A DNA stretch of 60,821 nt from an uncultured Collinsella sp. (GCA_900540985.1 UQIC01000010.1:1-60821), one strand, 5' to 3'. Shown: positions 49,901 through 58,993, numbered from the stretch's first letter. Notes: generated from the letters alone by a model not told the origin. Numbers and translations: made by a program.

Positions 49901-50771
49901 TGGCGTTCATGCCGATGCACATGATGACGTCCTGCACGGGCGCGTCCTCGCGGCGCAGGTAGTGGAAGTCGTTGGTGGCGATGACCTTGACGCCCACCTG
50001 CTTGGCGATGTCGATGAGCGTGCGGTCCATCTGCTCGTCGGTCAGGCCGTTGTCGGTGGTGATGCCGTGTTCCTGGATCTCGATGTAGAAGTCGCCGGGC
50101 TCGAAGGTGTCACGGAAGGTCTCGGCCCACTTGATGGCGCCTTCCATGTCGCCGCGGTCGATGTATTTGGGGATGATGCCCGCGATGCAGGCGCTCGTGC
50201 AGATCATGCCCTTGGCGTGGCGGCGCAGGTTGTCGAGCGTCACGCGCGGCTTGTAGTAAAAGCCCTGCACGGCGGCCTCGGAGACCGTCTGCATCAGGTT
50301 GACGTAGCCCTCCTGATCCTTGGCCAGAAGGATCATGTGATAGAGCTCGGGCTTATGGTCGCGGGCGAGCGTCTCGTCCGGCGTAAAGTAGACCTCGCAG
50401 CCAAAGATGGGTTTGATGACTAGCGGCGGCTTGAGCTCGTCGATGTTGCCCTTCTCGTCCCACATGGCCATGTCCTTCACATACTGGGCATGCTCGCGCG
50501 GGCTGGACTCGGGATCGGGCTCCACCAGCTCGTCGCGGCGGTCCTTTTCCAAGAAGGCCTTGTCGTGGCTCCACGTCTTGTACTCGGGCGTATTGTGGTT
50601 GACGGCGTCGCAGGCCAGCGCCAGGTCGGGCACGCCGTACATGTAGCCGTGGTCGGTAATGGCCACGGCGGGCATGCCCAGCTCTACGGCACGGTTGACC
50701 ATATCCTGGATACGGGTTGCGCCGTCGAGCATGGAGAAAACAGTGTGATTGTGCAGATGGACAAATGCCAT
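46968..50771 (-). CDS. dnaE: DNA polymerase III alpha subunit
   Basis: 1267 aa. It is the replicative polymerase of the DnaE type. Seen: PHP domain start FVHLHNHTVFSMLDGAT, ITDHGYMYGV, the catalytic aspartates in PDIDMDFDDERR (~465), GVGPGRGSAAGAIVAYA, FNKSHSAGYAILVMQTAWLKAHYP, helix-hairpin-helix and OB-fold region with GIVQLEDMEGEATVVVFP. PHP metal ligands (HLHNHT, DHGY) look intact, so proofreading by the PHP domain is possible. The start is ATG 50771 with GGAG 8 nt upstream and the motif at the very N-terminus; 22 earlier in-frame codons are less likely. It is followed by a BIME-like repeat pair and the SNF2 gene. Confidence 0.97.
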   Translation of the reverse strand: MAFVHLHNHTVFSMLDGATRIQDMVNRAVELGMPAVAITDHGYMYGVPDLALACDAVNHNTPEYKTWSHDKAFLEKDRRDELVEPDPESSPREHAQYVKDMAMWDEKGNIDELKPPLVIKPIFGCEVYFTPDETLARDHKPELYHMILLAKDQEGYVNLMQTVSEAAVQGFYYKPRVTLDNLRRHAKGMICTSACIAGIIPKYIDRGDMEGAIKWAETFRDTFEPGDFYIEIQEHGITTDNGLTDEQMDRTLIDIAKQVGVKVIATNDFHYLRREDAPVQDVIMCIGMNAKVDDPNRMRMTGSEFYMKTEEEMRAMFPYCPEACDNTLEIADKCYVELDWDSIILPRFPLLDPGETHESQFRRECEKGLRQHYGDDWATREIGGVNIKERFEYEYKVICDKGFAAYFLIVAEYVQWAKDNGIGVGPGRGSAAGAIVAYAMNITAFDPLENGLMFERFLSPQRTEMPDIDMDFDDERRLEVVEHVRQLYGPEKVTHVITYSTIKAKQAINDAARVLDYPVYMGQRLSKMVSSDPKVKLKQVLEKQPGKEDLFNPDFAEAYKKDDDARRIIDTALSIEGLTRGEGVHACAVLICRDPVNEHVPTKLDTKGGVEITQYEGHTVADMGLLKMDFLGLRTLTVISKAKANIKKNFGIDIKEEEIPFDDPEIFKLMGSGHTAGVFQVESAGMTATIKNMKPTEYKHVVALIALYRPGPLGAGMVSSYINRMNGKEPAVSYDDRLDDILGETYGTMVYQEQVMLISVEMCGFSKGESDSRIRKPVAKKKIKLLTSTVLHWEDGSDETTYDHWMNGAIKNNYTREVAQKIWDDVLEFASYAFNKSHSAGYAILVMQTAWLKAHYPHEYMAAVLTSYTGKTDKIVHYVSACRHDGIPVLSPDVNESGTEFTATKEGVRFGLAGIRGVGTGVAQAIIAEREAGGPFKTLHDFVERVDSSQANRRVIESLIKAGAFDSTGYPRRQMMHFVDKNNPENIIDAAVKRQKDRASGQTSFFDMFGDVEGSGFEVSVPDPDGQEWDRHLKLSQEKEVLGIYVSDHPLRPFEYALAKARDFSFSQIDTGYEVQNPTGGTINQEIPEGKALWWAGMVSSVSKRVTKNGDPMGIVQLEDMEGEATVVVFPKTYKEAEGYLYGEVDPETGAQLSDAFVRIKGKLERSDRGDQIIAQEIVPLELNEENNKPKVFEVMVPNSRFSQGNMARLATVLTANPGGDRVEIFIEQVDGRVLRAEVPAKVNARSIPLLAEAKAIVGNQGRVTVI

Positions 50772-50874
50772 GTAATGAGCTCCGATGCGGGTTCGTGATC
50801 TTAGGGTTACGATTCTACCGCACGGCGCGGACGACACCCGAACCTAGCCCAAACCCACACGGCTCCTCTTGCAG

Positions 50875-50937
50875 TTGCGGTGAAATAGTTCCCGCTTGGG
50901 CCACCTGGGTCGCAATACAGGAACTATTCCACCGCAA
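50875..50937. repeat. 18-bp inverted repeat between addA and dnaE
   Basis: TTGCGGTGAAATAGTTCC (50875-50892) and GGAACTATTCCACCGCAA (50920-50937), one mismatch, 27-nt loop with GGGCCACCTGGGTC. It has no U-tract. It lies 12 nt past the addA stop and 104 nt before dnaE. Confidence 0.7.
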
Positions 50938-50949
50938 GTTATCTGAGGG

Positions 50950-53900
50950 CTAGAGGTTGTAGGTGACTACTTGAGGCTCGGCGGGTTCGACGAAGATGGC
51001 TGGATTCGCCTGCTCCACGCGAACGAACTTGACGGTCACGACCTCAAAGCCCGCCTTGTGCAGAACGTCGGCGTAAACGCGCGCCTGCAAGGCGTGTTTC
51101 TCGAGCAGCTGCTCCGGCGTCTCGTCCGGCGTGCCACCCGTCTTGTAGTCGATGACCAGTGCGCGCGACGGATCCGCCGGGTCGGTTGCCAAGGCATCGA
51201 TGGCGCCCTCGGCATAAGCACCGTAGCAAGCGATGTCCTTGTCCTCGCAGCCCAGTGAAAAGAACGGCACCTCGGCGCGAACGCACGGCCACGCGAGCAG
51301 GTCGGCACGAACAGCCGACTTGAGCCAGCGGTCTAGGGCAACGTCGAAGCGTTCGCGCTGCTCCGGCGTCAGGCACCACAGGCGCGCCAGCGCATCGGCA
51401 CGCGCAGCGGGCAACGCATCGGCACCCATCTCGATGAGCCACTGGCAGGCGGCATGGAACGCCGAGCCCAACGCCATGGGGTTGCCGGCGGGCTCAACGG
51501 CGGCCGCGTCTGCATCCGTCATCTCGGAACCATCCGACTCCGCATCATCGCCGGACTCGTCCATGGGAACACGAGCCTCGGCGGCACGATCTTCCGTCTC
51601 GGCATGGAGTGCCGCGGCGATTGACGAGTAGCTATACGAGTCACGCACCGGAAACGGACAGATGCCCATGCGCACGCCCACTGCCTGGGGATACACAAGC
51701 TCAAACGAATCGGCCTTGGGGTCGGCAGGACCGGGCACAGTTGAGCGCGAAGCATTATCAGCGACATCGACATCGCCGCGAACGAGCCTGTCCTCGGCAT
51801 CCAGCGAAGCGTTAGCCTCAAACGCCTGCTCACCAAACGTAAAGTCCGCCAGCGAGATGAGCTCGTAATCGCCCGGCTTGGAGTTGTCGAACACCAAACG
51901 GTCGCTATCGAGCTGCGGCATGTCCAGACTGTCGGTCGGCAGGATGCGGCGCAGCACGTCGTAGGTCAGATCGGTCTCGACGTCGAAGGTCGGCGCCGTC
52001 ACCTTGCCACGGCTCACGCCGGCATCCATCGCCAAGATCACCAGCTCGCGCGCACGCGTCATGGCGACATAGAGCAAACGAGCCCGCTCTTCGAGCGAAA
52101 GCTGAAGGTCGTCGTTGCGCAAGCGGGCAAATGCCTCGGCGGGAGAACCCGTCGCACAGACGTCCTCCATGAGCTCCGGCGGCAACCACAGCGACGTGCC
52201 CTTGCCCTTAAACGCATGCTCAAACTGCTTTTTAACGTCGTCGCCCTTCACAAAGGTTCCGTCGGCGAGCTTAACGCCGTCGAAGCGTGCCGGCAGTGCC
52301 ACGACCTGCGCTCCACCCTCGACGCGACCCATCTGCGCCGCACCCGAGGACTTACGCACGCCAAAGCACTCCGCGACCGCCACGACCGGATATTCCAGAC
52401 CTTTGGAGGCGTGCGCCGTCATGATGCGCACCGCACCGTCACCCTCCTCGTTGAGGGCGCCCGGGGCCTCCTTGCCCGCCAAGAAGCGGTCGAAGGCGAG
52501 CGCAATGGAGCGCGGAGAATTGCCGAGCTCGGTCTCTGCCTCGGCCACGGCGTCGAGCGCCTTGAGCACGTTGGCGGCAATGGCCTTGCCCTCGGGGCCG
52601 CGCTGCGCCAGACGCACGAACCAGCCGGAGGCATTGACCACGTCGCGCGCGACGGCGGCGAACGAATCACGCCCCACGCGACGTAGTGCATAGCGCAGCA
52701 CCTCGCGGGCGCGCGTTACGAGCGGCAAGCCCTGCAAGCCCGGCACATCGGAATCGCTCATGATGCCCGCATCGATGTTGCGACGCGACGTCTCGCCCGT
52801 CTGCTCGTCGAGTTTGGTCGCCAGCGCCAGGAACTCCTGGGCGCCGAGTGCAAACATCGGCGAGGCCAGCAGCGGCATAAGACCCTGCGCCGTATCGGCC
52901 GGATTGGCAAGTGCGCACACCAGGGCGCGCACCGTCTGCACCTCGGCAGCTTGGGCAAAGACTGAGCCGCCCGCGATGACGCAGTCGAGCCCCTGGTCAC
53001 GGAAGGCCTGTGCGTAGACGTCGGCATTGGTCATGCGACCCAGCAGCAACACCATGTCGCCCTGGGGCTGGCCCGCTTTAACGAGCGCTTGGAACCGCTC
53101 CGCAATCGCACGAGCTTTCGCCTGCGTTCGCTCCTGGGTGCTGCCGCCGGCAACGAAGACCGCCTGGCGGCGCGAAGCCTTTGCCTTGAGCTTGTCCTCG
53201 CGATCGTCACTCGGCTCAAGATCCAAGAACCCCTGCATCAAACCACCGGTATCGCCGTCAAAGACGCGTGCCACATAGCGCAGCACCTCGTCGTGGCTGC
53301 GGAAGTTACGCACGAGTTTGACGAGCTCGCCGGCGGGGGCATCGGATGCGACAGCTGTCTCGGGCGCAGCAGAGGAGCCCACCTTGCGCTCCTGGCGGCG
53401 AAACACCTCAACCTCGGCGCCTCGGAAGCGGTAGATCGACTGCTGCGCATCGCCTACGGTGCACAGCGCGCGCTCCCCCGCGCCCGTCAGATAGCGAATC
53501 AAATCGACCTGCATCTGGTCGGTATCCTGAAACTCATCGATCATGACCATCTTAAAGCGGCCCTCGTAGGCGGCTCGGATGGCTGGGTAATCGCGCAGGG
53601 CCTCGTAGGCCATACGCAGCAGGTCGTTATTATCGAGGGCGGACTGGGCAGCCTTCAATGCGCGATACTCGGCCTCGACGGAACGGGCCAGGCCCACCAG
53701 CGCATCGAGCGCCGGGCCACCGCAGGCAAGTACGATATTGATAAACGCATCGGCTGCCTCGGCCTTGAGTAGCTCCACCTGCTCCTTAGGATACGCCTTG
53801 CTCGCGCGCGGCATGCTGCACGACATCATGAGTCGCGCCGCATCCTCCATGGTTTTACCGCTCGCCTCAAACGCGTCGATGGCGTCGAGTGCCACCTGCG

Positions 53901-54576
53901 CTTTCTCGGTCGTGGCCTTGCTTGTGCCCAGCGCCGCACGATAAGCATCGGCAAGCGCCGAGGTGTCGGCCTGGCCACGCGCCACGCGCACATCGTCCAT
54001 GCCGCCCGGAAGCTGGCTCGATAGCTCCAGCAGGTCGCGCACCAGGCCTTTGATGGTGGTACCGGCGCCAAACGGCCCGCCCTCGCCCGCCATGGGATAC
54101 CAGGCGTAGAGGGTCTTAAGCGAAGCGGCGAGCTCGGGCGCGACGTCGGGCGCCGTCGCGCGCCCCAGCACATGCTCGACAGCCTGATCCATAAGCTCGT
54201 CGGTATCGGTGAGCACCGTGAACTCGGGGTCGATGCCCAGCTCCAGCGCGTGCGCGCGCAGGATGCGCGAGCACATGCCGTGGATGGTCGAAATCCAAGC
54301 GTCGTCGACCGTCAGGGCCTCTTCGTCCATACCCTCTTCGATAAGCGCACGGCGCACACGGTCGCGAATCTCGGCCGCGGCGTCTTTGGTAAAGGTAATG
54401 GCGAGCACCTGATCCAGATGCTCGACAAACGGACCGGATTCGGGCGAGAGCGCATAGACGATGCGGCGCGTGAGGGTAAAGGTCTTGCCCGAGCCGGCAC
54501 CCGCCGAGACAAACAACGGGCGGTCGAGCGTTTTGACGACTTGCAGCTGTTGCGGCATCAAAGTCGAAAGATCCAT
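50950..54576 (-). CDS. addA: ATP-dependent helicase-nuclease AddA
   Basis: 1208 aa. With AddB it forms the Gram-positive RecBCD counterpart that resects double-strand breaks to Chi. Seen: Walker A FVSAGAGSGKTFTLTRRI (~19-36), LAITFTKDAAAEIRDRV, MVMIDEFQDTD, TVGDAQQSIYRFRGAEVE, IMTAHASKGLEYPVV, and the C-terminal PD-(D/E)XK nuclease site ALVIDYKTGGTPDETPEQLL (~1140). An acidic, low-complexity stretch (~985-1005) precedes the nuclease domain. It begins 3 nt after the addB stop, with its RBS inside addB, so the two are coupled. Confidence 0.94.
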   Translation of the reverse strand: MDLSTLMPQQLQVVKTLDRPLFVSAGAGSGKTFTLTRRIVYALSPESGPFVEHLDQVLAITFTKDAAAEIRDRVRRALIEEGMDEEALTVDDAWISTIHGMCSRILRAHALELGIDPEFTVLTDTDELMDQAVEHVLGRATAPDVAPELAASLKTLYAWYPMAGEGGPFGAGTTIKGLVRDLLELSSQLPGGMDDVRVARGQADTSALADAYRAALGTSKATTEKAQVALDAIDAFEASGKTMEDAARLMMSCSMPRASKAYPKEQVELLKAEAADAFINIVLACGGPALDALVGLARSVEAEYRALKAAQSALDNNDLLRMAYEALRDYPAIRAAYEGRFKMVMIDEFQDTDQMQVDLIRYLTGAGERALCTVGDAQQSIYRFRGAEVEVFRRQERKVGSSAAPETAVASDAPAGELVKLVRNFRSHDEVLRYVARVFDGDTGGLMQGFLDLEPSDDREDKLKAKASRRQAVFVAGGSTQERTQAKARAIAERFQALVKAGQPQGDMVLLLGRMTNADVYAQAFRDQGLDCVIAGGSVFAQAAEVQTVRALVCALANPADTAQGLMPLLASPMFALGAQEFLALATKLDEQTGETSRRNIDAGIMSDSDVPGLQGLPLVTRAREVLRYALRRVGRDSFAAVARDVVNASGWFVRLAQRGPEGKAIAANVLKALDAVAEAETELGNSPRSIALAFDRFLAGKEAPGALNEEGDGAVRIMTAHASKGLEYPVVAVAECFGVRKSSGAAQMGRVEGGAQVVALPARFDGVKLADGTFVKGDDVKKQFEHAFKGKGTSLWLPPELMEDVCATGSPAEAFARLRNDDLQLSLEERARLLYVAMTRARELVILAMDAGVSRGKVTAPTFDVETDLTYDVLRRILPTDSLDMPQLDSDRLVFDNSKPGDYELISLADFTFGEQAFEANASLDAEDRLVRGDVDVADNASRSTVPGPADPKADSFELVYPQAVGVRMGICPFPVRDSYSYSSIAAALHAETEDRAAEARVPMDESGDDAESDGSEMTDADAAAVEPAGNPMALGSAFHAACQWLIEMGADALPAARADALARLWCLTPEQRERFDVALDRWLKSAVRADLLAWPCVRAEVPFFSLGCEDKDIACYGAYAEGAIDALATDPADPSRALVIDYKTGGTPDETPEQLLEKHALQARVYADVLHKAGFEVVTVKFVRVEQANPAIFVEPAEPQVVTYNL

Positions 54577-54579
54577 GGT

Positions 54580-57500
54580 CTACACGTCCCTCCTTACAAA
54601 CGTTCCTTCGTGGTTATACGAGCAGCGCGCATGCGCGGCCTGCGCCGACGTCGGGTCGACGGCGGCAACGTCGCCCGCCTCGAGCTCGTGCAGGCGCTCG
54701 GCAATTCCGGTCTCCACGCGATCGAGCAGCGCATCGAAGTCCATGTTGCCGCCCTCGCCGGGAAAGCCCTTCTTAAGGCCCGGGATGCGACCGTCGCCGC
54801 GCTCTTCCTCGAGCAGCTCGGCACTTGCGGCGCCGCGCAGCGCGGGCTTGCCGCCCTTGGTCGAAAAATAGAGCGCAGCGCGGGTATCTAGGCCCAGCGC
54901 CCGACGCATGGCCTGGGCGTAGATGAGCGTCTGGGTATGCGGCGGCAGCCAGCGCGGATCGTCGATCGGCGCCTCGCCCGACTCTTCGTCGCGCACCGTA
55001 GGGTCGGCGAGTTTAAACTCCTCGACACCCGAACGATGCTTGTAGTCAATCACCACGGCGCGATTCTCGGCATCCACGTCAACGCGGTCGATACGCCCGC
55101 CGAGCGGCCAACCGGCATACTCGACCTTAAGCTCATTAAAGGCGAACTCAAGGTAGCGCGGGGCAAAGGGGGCAAGCGCCTCGGACTCGTAGGCGAGCAC
55201 GCCTTCCAGCTGCGGCAAGATCTCGGCCACCTGACGCTCCTCCACCGGGGAGAGCGGCACCAGCGGGCCCTCGGTACCGCGCTTGCCCGCATGCTCGGCC
55301 AAGGTCTCGGCAAAGACCTCGCGCAGCAGCTCCTGTGCGCGCGGCAAGTTCTCGGGCGTCACGCGCTCCATGCCCTCTTGGGGCAGACGGGCATGCAGGT
55401 GTTCCAGCACTTCGTGGACGAAGTTGCCCTTCTCCATGTTGCCAAAATCCGCGTCGATAGACTGGGGCTTGACGCGATACGAGACAAACCAGCACAGCGG
55501 GCAGGTGGAATAGGCCTCGATCTGCGAGGCGGACGTCAGGCGCGGCACAAGCGGCGCGTCCTCGCCCTCGCCGTCACGACGGCGCAGGACCAAATACGGC
55601 ACGGCCTCGGCACTCAGATGCTGAGGGGCTTCACAGATCACGCGCTCGCGCTTGAGACCTTCGCCTGCCGCGGGATCGAAGTCCCTTACGATATCGCCCT
55701 CACCCACGCACGTCGCCTTGTCGGCGCCAGCGACCTTGTCGGTGTCAGCGACCTTAGCGTCGTCAGCTGCCTTGTCGGCGTCTGCGGCCTTAGCAGCGTC
55801 AGCGGCCTCGGCATGCGCCCGCAGCTCGGTCCACACGGCAGCCGGGTAACACTCGCGCGCCTGGCGATCGTGCGTCACGCGCGCAAGCGCAACCGGGCCG
55901 CGTGCCGCCTGCATCGCGTGACCAAAGCGCACGCGCAGCAGGGCCGCGGGCTCAAGCGTCACGCCCTCGCGACCAAGGCTCGCCGTCAGCGTAGCCAGCG
56001 ATCCCTCCTCGTGCGAGAGTGGATAGCTGTCCAGATCGACATCGGCAAACAGCACGGCATCGTAGCTGCCGGGGCGCAGAGCCGCCGCGTCGGCAAGCGA
56101 AGCAAAACGGACCTGGGCACGTGGCGCGCGGTCGACCTCGTGGGTCTCGTAATCGTAGGCGGTGCTACGCTTGTCCACCCTGGTGCGAATGCCATCGAGC
56201 ACGGGCACGGTCGCGACCTGCGACACGTCGAGCGCGCGGGCGCCGTTCATAAGGATGTCGATGGCGTGGCGCAGCAGGGCTACCTCCGCCTGGCGACGGG
56301 CCTGGCCATCCAAGCTGCCCAGCGAGCGATCGGGCAACGCCTCGGCAACGGCAAGCATGGCCTTAAGCGCCGTCACGGGCTTGTCACGCCACAGCGCCTG
56401 GAACACGTCCGAGACCACACACGGTACGTTCTTAAACCAGTTATCGTCGCTCGCCGCCTTGCGCGCGCCCCTCACCTGGCCCTGAACGCTCTGTAGCAGG
56501 CTCTTTACGCCCGCGGTAGTCTTGCTGCGCGAGAGACGCATATTCTTATCGAAAGTACGGGCATTGACGGCATCAGCGCCCGAAAGCGGACTGTAGATCC
56601 AGTCGGTAAGCTCCGGCGCGGGCCACCACTCGGTCTTTGACGCCATGCCCTCATCGGCGGCCTTCATGCGCTCGATCAGGCCGGCAAGCGCCGCAAACTG
56701 CCTGCCCGCAATGGATTGGGAAAACACCGTGAACTCAACTGTCTCGGAAGCAATATGACGAGCCGCCAGACGAGAGGCGAGCTCACCGAACAGCTGGGGT
56801 GCCCGGGCAGAAACAACGAGCACGCGCACGGGGTCGGCGGGCGTTGCAGTAGCTTTATCGGCCTTGGACTCCTTGTGCGCTTTCACCAACTTATCGATGG
56901 CGTCCGCATAGACATGAGCACGGGCATGAGGGCCAGCGACCTCAATAAAGGCAGGCTGAGCGGCGGTCCCGCAAGCGACATCAGACGCGACGGCGTCCTC
57001 CCCCAGCGGCGCGATCTCAAACAGCACACCGCGGGCATCAAATGCCGCGGCAAGGTCCTCGCGCATCGCCGCCTGCTCGCGGGCAAGCAGCACGACGACC
57101 TCTCCCCCATTGTTCGCCACGGCAGACAGCAGCTCGAGCAGGCCGTGCGTAAACGACGTGATACCGCGCACGCATACGGCGCGGGTGCACGCCGGCAGGC
57201 TATCGGCCAGGGCACCGGCCATAATGTCAGCTGCCTCGCAGGGCTCGACCATATTTCGACGGTCCAAACCGACCGCATAGGCGCGCAAAAGTTCGAGCAC
57301 ACGAGCCTCGGCATCGCTTTTTGGCTCAGGCTGGCAATTGTTGCCACCGCATCGCTCGACCGTCGTCCCCGCAACACCCGGCAGCACGTCGCGGGCCATG
57401 CGCGCAAGCATGCGCACTGTGCCCTGGCTGCGCGAAAGCGGTTGCAGGTCGGCATCATCGAGACGCGTTACCATGTCCGAGAACAGCATCTGGCGCTGCA

Positions 57501-57750
57501 GGTTATCGACGAAACCGCGCCCGTCGCCCAAAAGCTCCCAAAGCGAGCGAAGCCACGATGTAGGCGTCTTGTAGTCGGTACCCAGCGAAACGCCGGCTTC
57601 CGCCGCATCATGACGGCACAGGTCGAGCTCGGCAAACGTTGGCGCCAGCAACACGGCACGCCCGTGGCGGGCAATAAGGTCGGCAAGCAGCGCCGACTCG
57701 GCATCGCTCAAATCCGTGCCGGCATTGGTGGTATAGATTCGAACAGGCAT
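54580..57750 (-). CDS. addB: AddB-like helicase-nuclease subunit (PD-(D/E)XK)
   Basis: 1056 aa. Partner of AddA, with a helicase-like N-terminal part lacking a clear Walker A, and a C-terminal nuclease: QIEAYSTCPLCWFVSYR near 750, FVHEVLEHLHARL, GRIDRVDVDAENRAVVIDYK with the D...D-x-K site (~890-905), then QTLIYAQAMRR. Most AddB proteins bind a 4Fe-4S cluster through a C-terminal CxxCx5C. Here the last 20 residues have one cysteine (ARCSYNHEGT), so the cluster may be absent or altered. Residues ~648-680 are an Ala/Asp/Lys repeat (DKAADDAK, DKVAGADK). Start ATG 57750 is in a clean context. Confidence 0.86.
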   Translation of the reverse strand: MPVRIYTTNAGTDLSDAESALLADLIARHGRAVLLAPTFAELDLCRHDAAEAGVSLGTDYKTPTSWLRSLWELLGDGRGFVDNLQRQMLFSDMVTRLDDADLQPLSRSQGTVRMLARMARDVLPGVAGTTVERCGGNNCQPEPKSDAEARVLELLRAYAVGLDRRNMVEPCEAADIMAGALADSLPACTRAVCVRGITSFTHGLLELLSAVANNGGEVVVLLAREQAAMREDLAAAFDARGVLFEIAPLGEDAVASDVACGTAAQPAFIEVAGPHARAHVYADAIDKLVKAHKESKADKATATPADPVRVLVVSARAPQLFGELASRLAARHIASETVEFTVFSQSIAGRQFAALAGLIERMKAADEGMASKTEWWPAPELTDWIYSPLSGADAVNARTFDKNMRLSRSKTTAGVKSLLQSVQGQVRGARKAASDDNWFKNVPCVVSDVFQALWRDKPVTALKAMLAVAEALPDRSLGSLDGQARRQAEVALLRHAIDILMNGARALDVSQVATVPVLDGIRTRVDKRSTAYDYETHEVDRAPRAQVRFASLADAAALRPGSYDAVLFADVDLDSYPLSHEEGSLATLTASLGREGVTLEPAALLRVRFGHAMQAARGPVALARVTHDRQARECYPAAVWTELRAHAEAADAAKAADADKAADDAKVADTDKVAGADKATCVGEGDIVRDFDPAAGEGLKRERVICEAPQHLSAEAVPYLVLRRRDGEGEDAPLVPRLTSASQIEAYSTCPLCWFVSYRVKPQSIDADFGNMEKGNFVHEVLEHLHARLPQEGMERVTPENLPRAQELLREVFAETLAEHAGKRGTEGPLVPLSPVEERQVAEILPQLEGVLAYESEALAPFAPRYLEFAFNELKVEYAGWPLGGRIDRVDVDAENRAVVIDYKHRSGVEEFKLADPTVRDEESGEAPIDDPRWLPPHTQTLIYAQAMRRALGLDTRAALYFSTKGGKPALRGAASAELLEEERGDGRIPGLKKGFPGEGGNMDFDALLDRVETGIAERLHELEAGDVAAVDPTSAQAAHARCSYNHEGTFVRRDV

Positions 57751-57833
57751 GGTCCTCCGCTCAAACTGTTCGCAATAATCAATGCATCCATCCTACCCGC
57801 CCACGCGGACAGATTTGCCCCACGCCAACAGAT

Positions 57834-57920
57834 TTGATCCCTTGGGGACGGAGGAAAACGGATCATCGAGGGGGTCAGTCTAACCCGGTGATCCGTTTTC
57901 CTCCGTCCCCAAGGGATCAA
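57834..57920. repeat. Perfect 32-bp inverted repeat with CCGTCCCC core
   Basis: Arm 1 57834-57865 and arm 2 57889-57920 are exact complements over 32 nt around a 23-nt loop that itself has GGGGGT...ACCC pairing. Each arm contains TGATCC...GGATCA and CTCCGTCCCC. It lies between addB and the YerC-like gene. Confidence 0.85.
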
Positions 57921-57946
57921 AAAACCGCCCCCGGAGGAGCGGTTTT
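57919..57946 (-). terminator. Terminator of the YerC-like gene
   Basis: Minus strand: AAAACCGC (57946-57939) pairs with GCGGTTTT, loop TCCTCCGGGG, followed by two more T. Confidence 0.8.
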
Positions 57947-57969
57947 GCACAATTCGTTTTTGGCGCGGC

Positions 57970-58269
57970 TTACTCGCCATCCTCCAGTTTAATGAGGATC
58001 TTGCGATAGCCACCGTACTCGCCGTTGAGCGCCTTGGACACACGGCTCACCGTGGTGGACGAAGCGCCGGTACGGGCCTGAACCTCGACATAGGGCTCGC
58101 CCTCGTCCAGGTAACGCGCGACCTGCAGACGCTGCGATAGATCGCAAATCTCGCGCGGCGTGCAGATATCGGTCAAAAACGCTTGGATATCTTTCTCGTC
58201 GTCCAAAAGGCTAAATGCGTGGACCAGCTGCTTGACATCAGGCTTGTCAAACATGTTTTCGATATTCAT
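57970..58269 (-). CDS. YerC/TrpR-like DNA-binding repressor
   Basis: 99 aa. TrpR/YerC-YecD family, all-helical DNA-binding protein. Seen: FLTDICTPREICDLSQRLQVARYLDEG, the helix-turn-helix EVQARTGASSTTVSRVSKAL, and the tail EYGGYRKIL. Size and motif order are typical. Such proteins in Gram-positive bacteria often lie next to recombination or helicase genes (pcrA, addAB) and may respond to a small ligand, but the ligand is unknown. ATG 58269 is the only start before the conserved helix. It has its own terminator. Confidence 0.9.
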   Translation of the reverse strand: MNIENMFDKPDVKQLVHAFSLLDDEKDIQAFLTDICTPREICDLSQRLQVARYLDEGEPYVEVQARTGASSTTVSRVSKALNGEYGGYRKILIKLEDGE

Positions 58270-58591
58270 CGATCACCGCCAAACCCGCCAAAAGGCATCG
58301 AAGTTGATACTGACATCGGGCATCGTTCGCCCGTTCTATGCAATAGGGCAACGCCTGTGGCTTTTGCCCGTAGCAGTTTAGCACACCACCAAACTAAAGC
58401 GACAAGACTCTCTGCCAGCGGCACGTTTTTTAGGACGAACGCCGTTTTGAAACCGAATGCGCACGCAAGCTCCACGAATATCTGAGACAATGGGCGCCCA
58501 AACAGGGTCGTGCCCCGCACCCATCCAAGTTACAAAGGCATGTGCCCCTCACGCCTCTTTGCCACGCCATGCGCAAGAAAGGATTCCCACC

Positions 58592-58957
58592 ATGCGCTTT
58601 TTGCTCAACTGGCTTTTGACCTCAATCGCCATCGCGATTGCAACGTTTCTCGTCCCCGGCATTCAGCCCTTCGGCATGGCCGACGCCTGGGTCTGCTTTG
58701 CCTTCGTGGGACTGTTCCTCAACATCGTCGACTCGCTCGTAAAGCCGTTCCTGACGGTCATCTCACTGCCGCTCACTATTATCACGCTTGGTATTTTTCA
58801 GCTCGTAGTCAACAGCTTTATGCTCGAGCTGGCCAGCTACCTGTCGGTCAATCTGCTGGGAGCGGGTATCTCCATTGCCGGCTTTGGATCGGCCTTTATG
58901 GGCAGCATCCTGGTATCCATCATGCGCAGCATTCTCGACAGCATCGCCAGGAACTAA
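58592..58957 (+). CDS. Phage-holin-like (YvlD/holin family) membrane protein
   Basis: 121 aa with four membrane helices (about 4-22, 30-50, 55-78, 88-112). FLLNWLLTSIAIAIA, FLNIVDSLVKPFLTVISLPLT and TLGIFQLVVNSFMLEL match the small membrane family often labelled 'phage holin family' although chromosomal. ATG 58592 has AAAGGA 8 nt upstream. No prophage genes are near, so a holin role is doubtful; a cell-envelope stress protein like YvlD is likelier. It ends in a hairpin terminator. Confidence 0.85.
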   Translation: MRFLLNWLLTSIAIAIATFLVPGIQPFGMADAWVCFAFVGLFLNIVDSLVKPFLTVISLPLTIITLGIFQLVVNSFMLELASYLSVNLLGAGISIAGFGSAFMGSILVSIMRSILDSIARN

Positions 58958-58993
58958 AGCGACCGGATACGGACCGCCACAACATGCCAAAAG

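Noticed and set aside
47625..50423. 932-codon plus-strand ORF
   Set aside because: Exact antisense of dnaE; composition is a codon-bias artefact.
58592..58957. Prophage indicated by a holin-like gene
   Set aside because: The family is mostly chromosomal (YvlD-like) and no other phage gene is adjacent.
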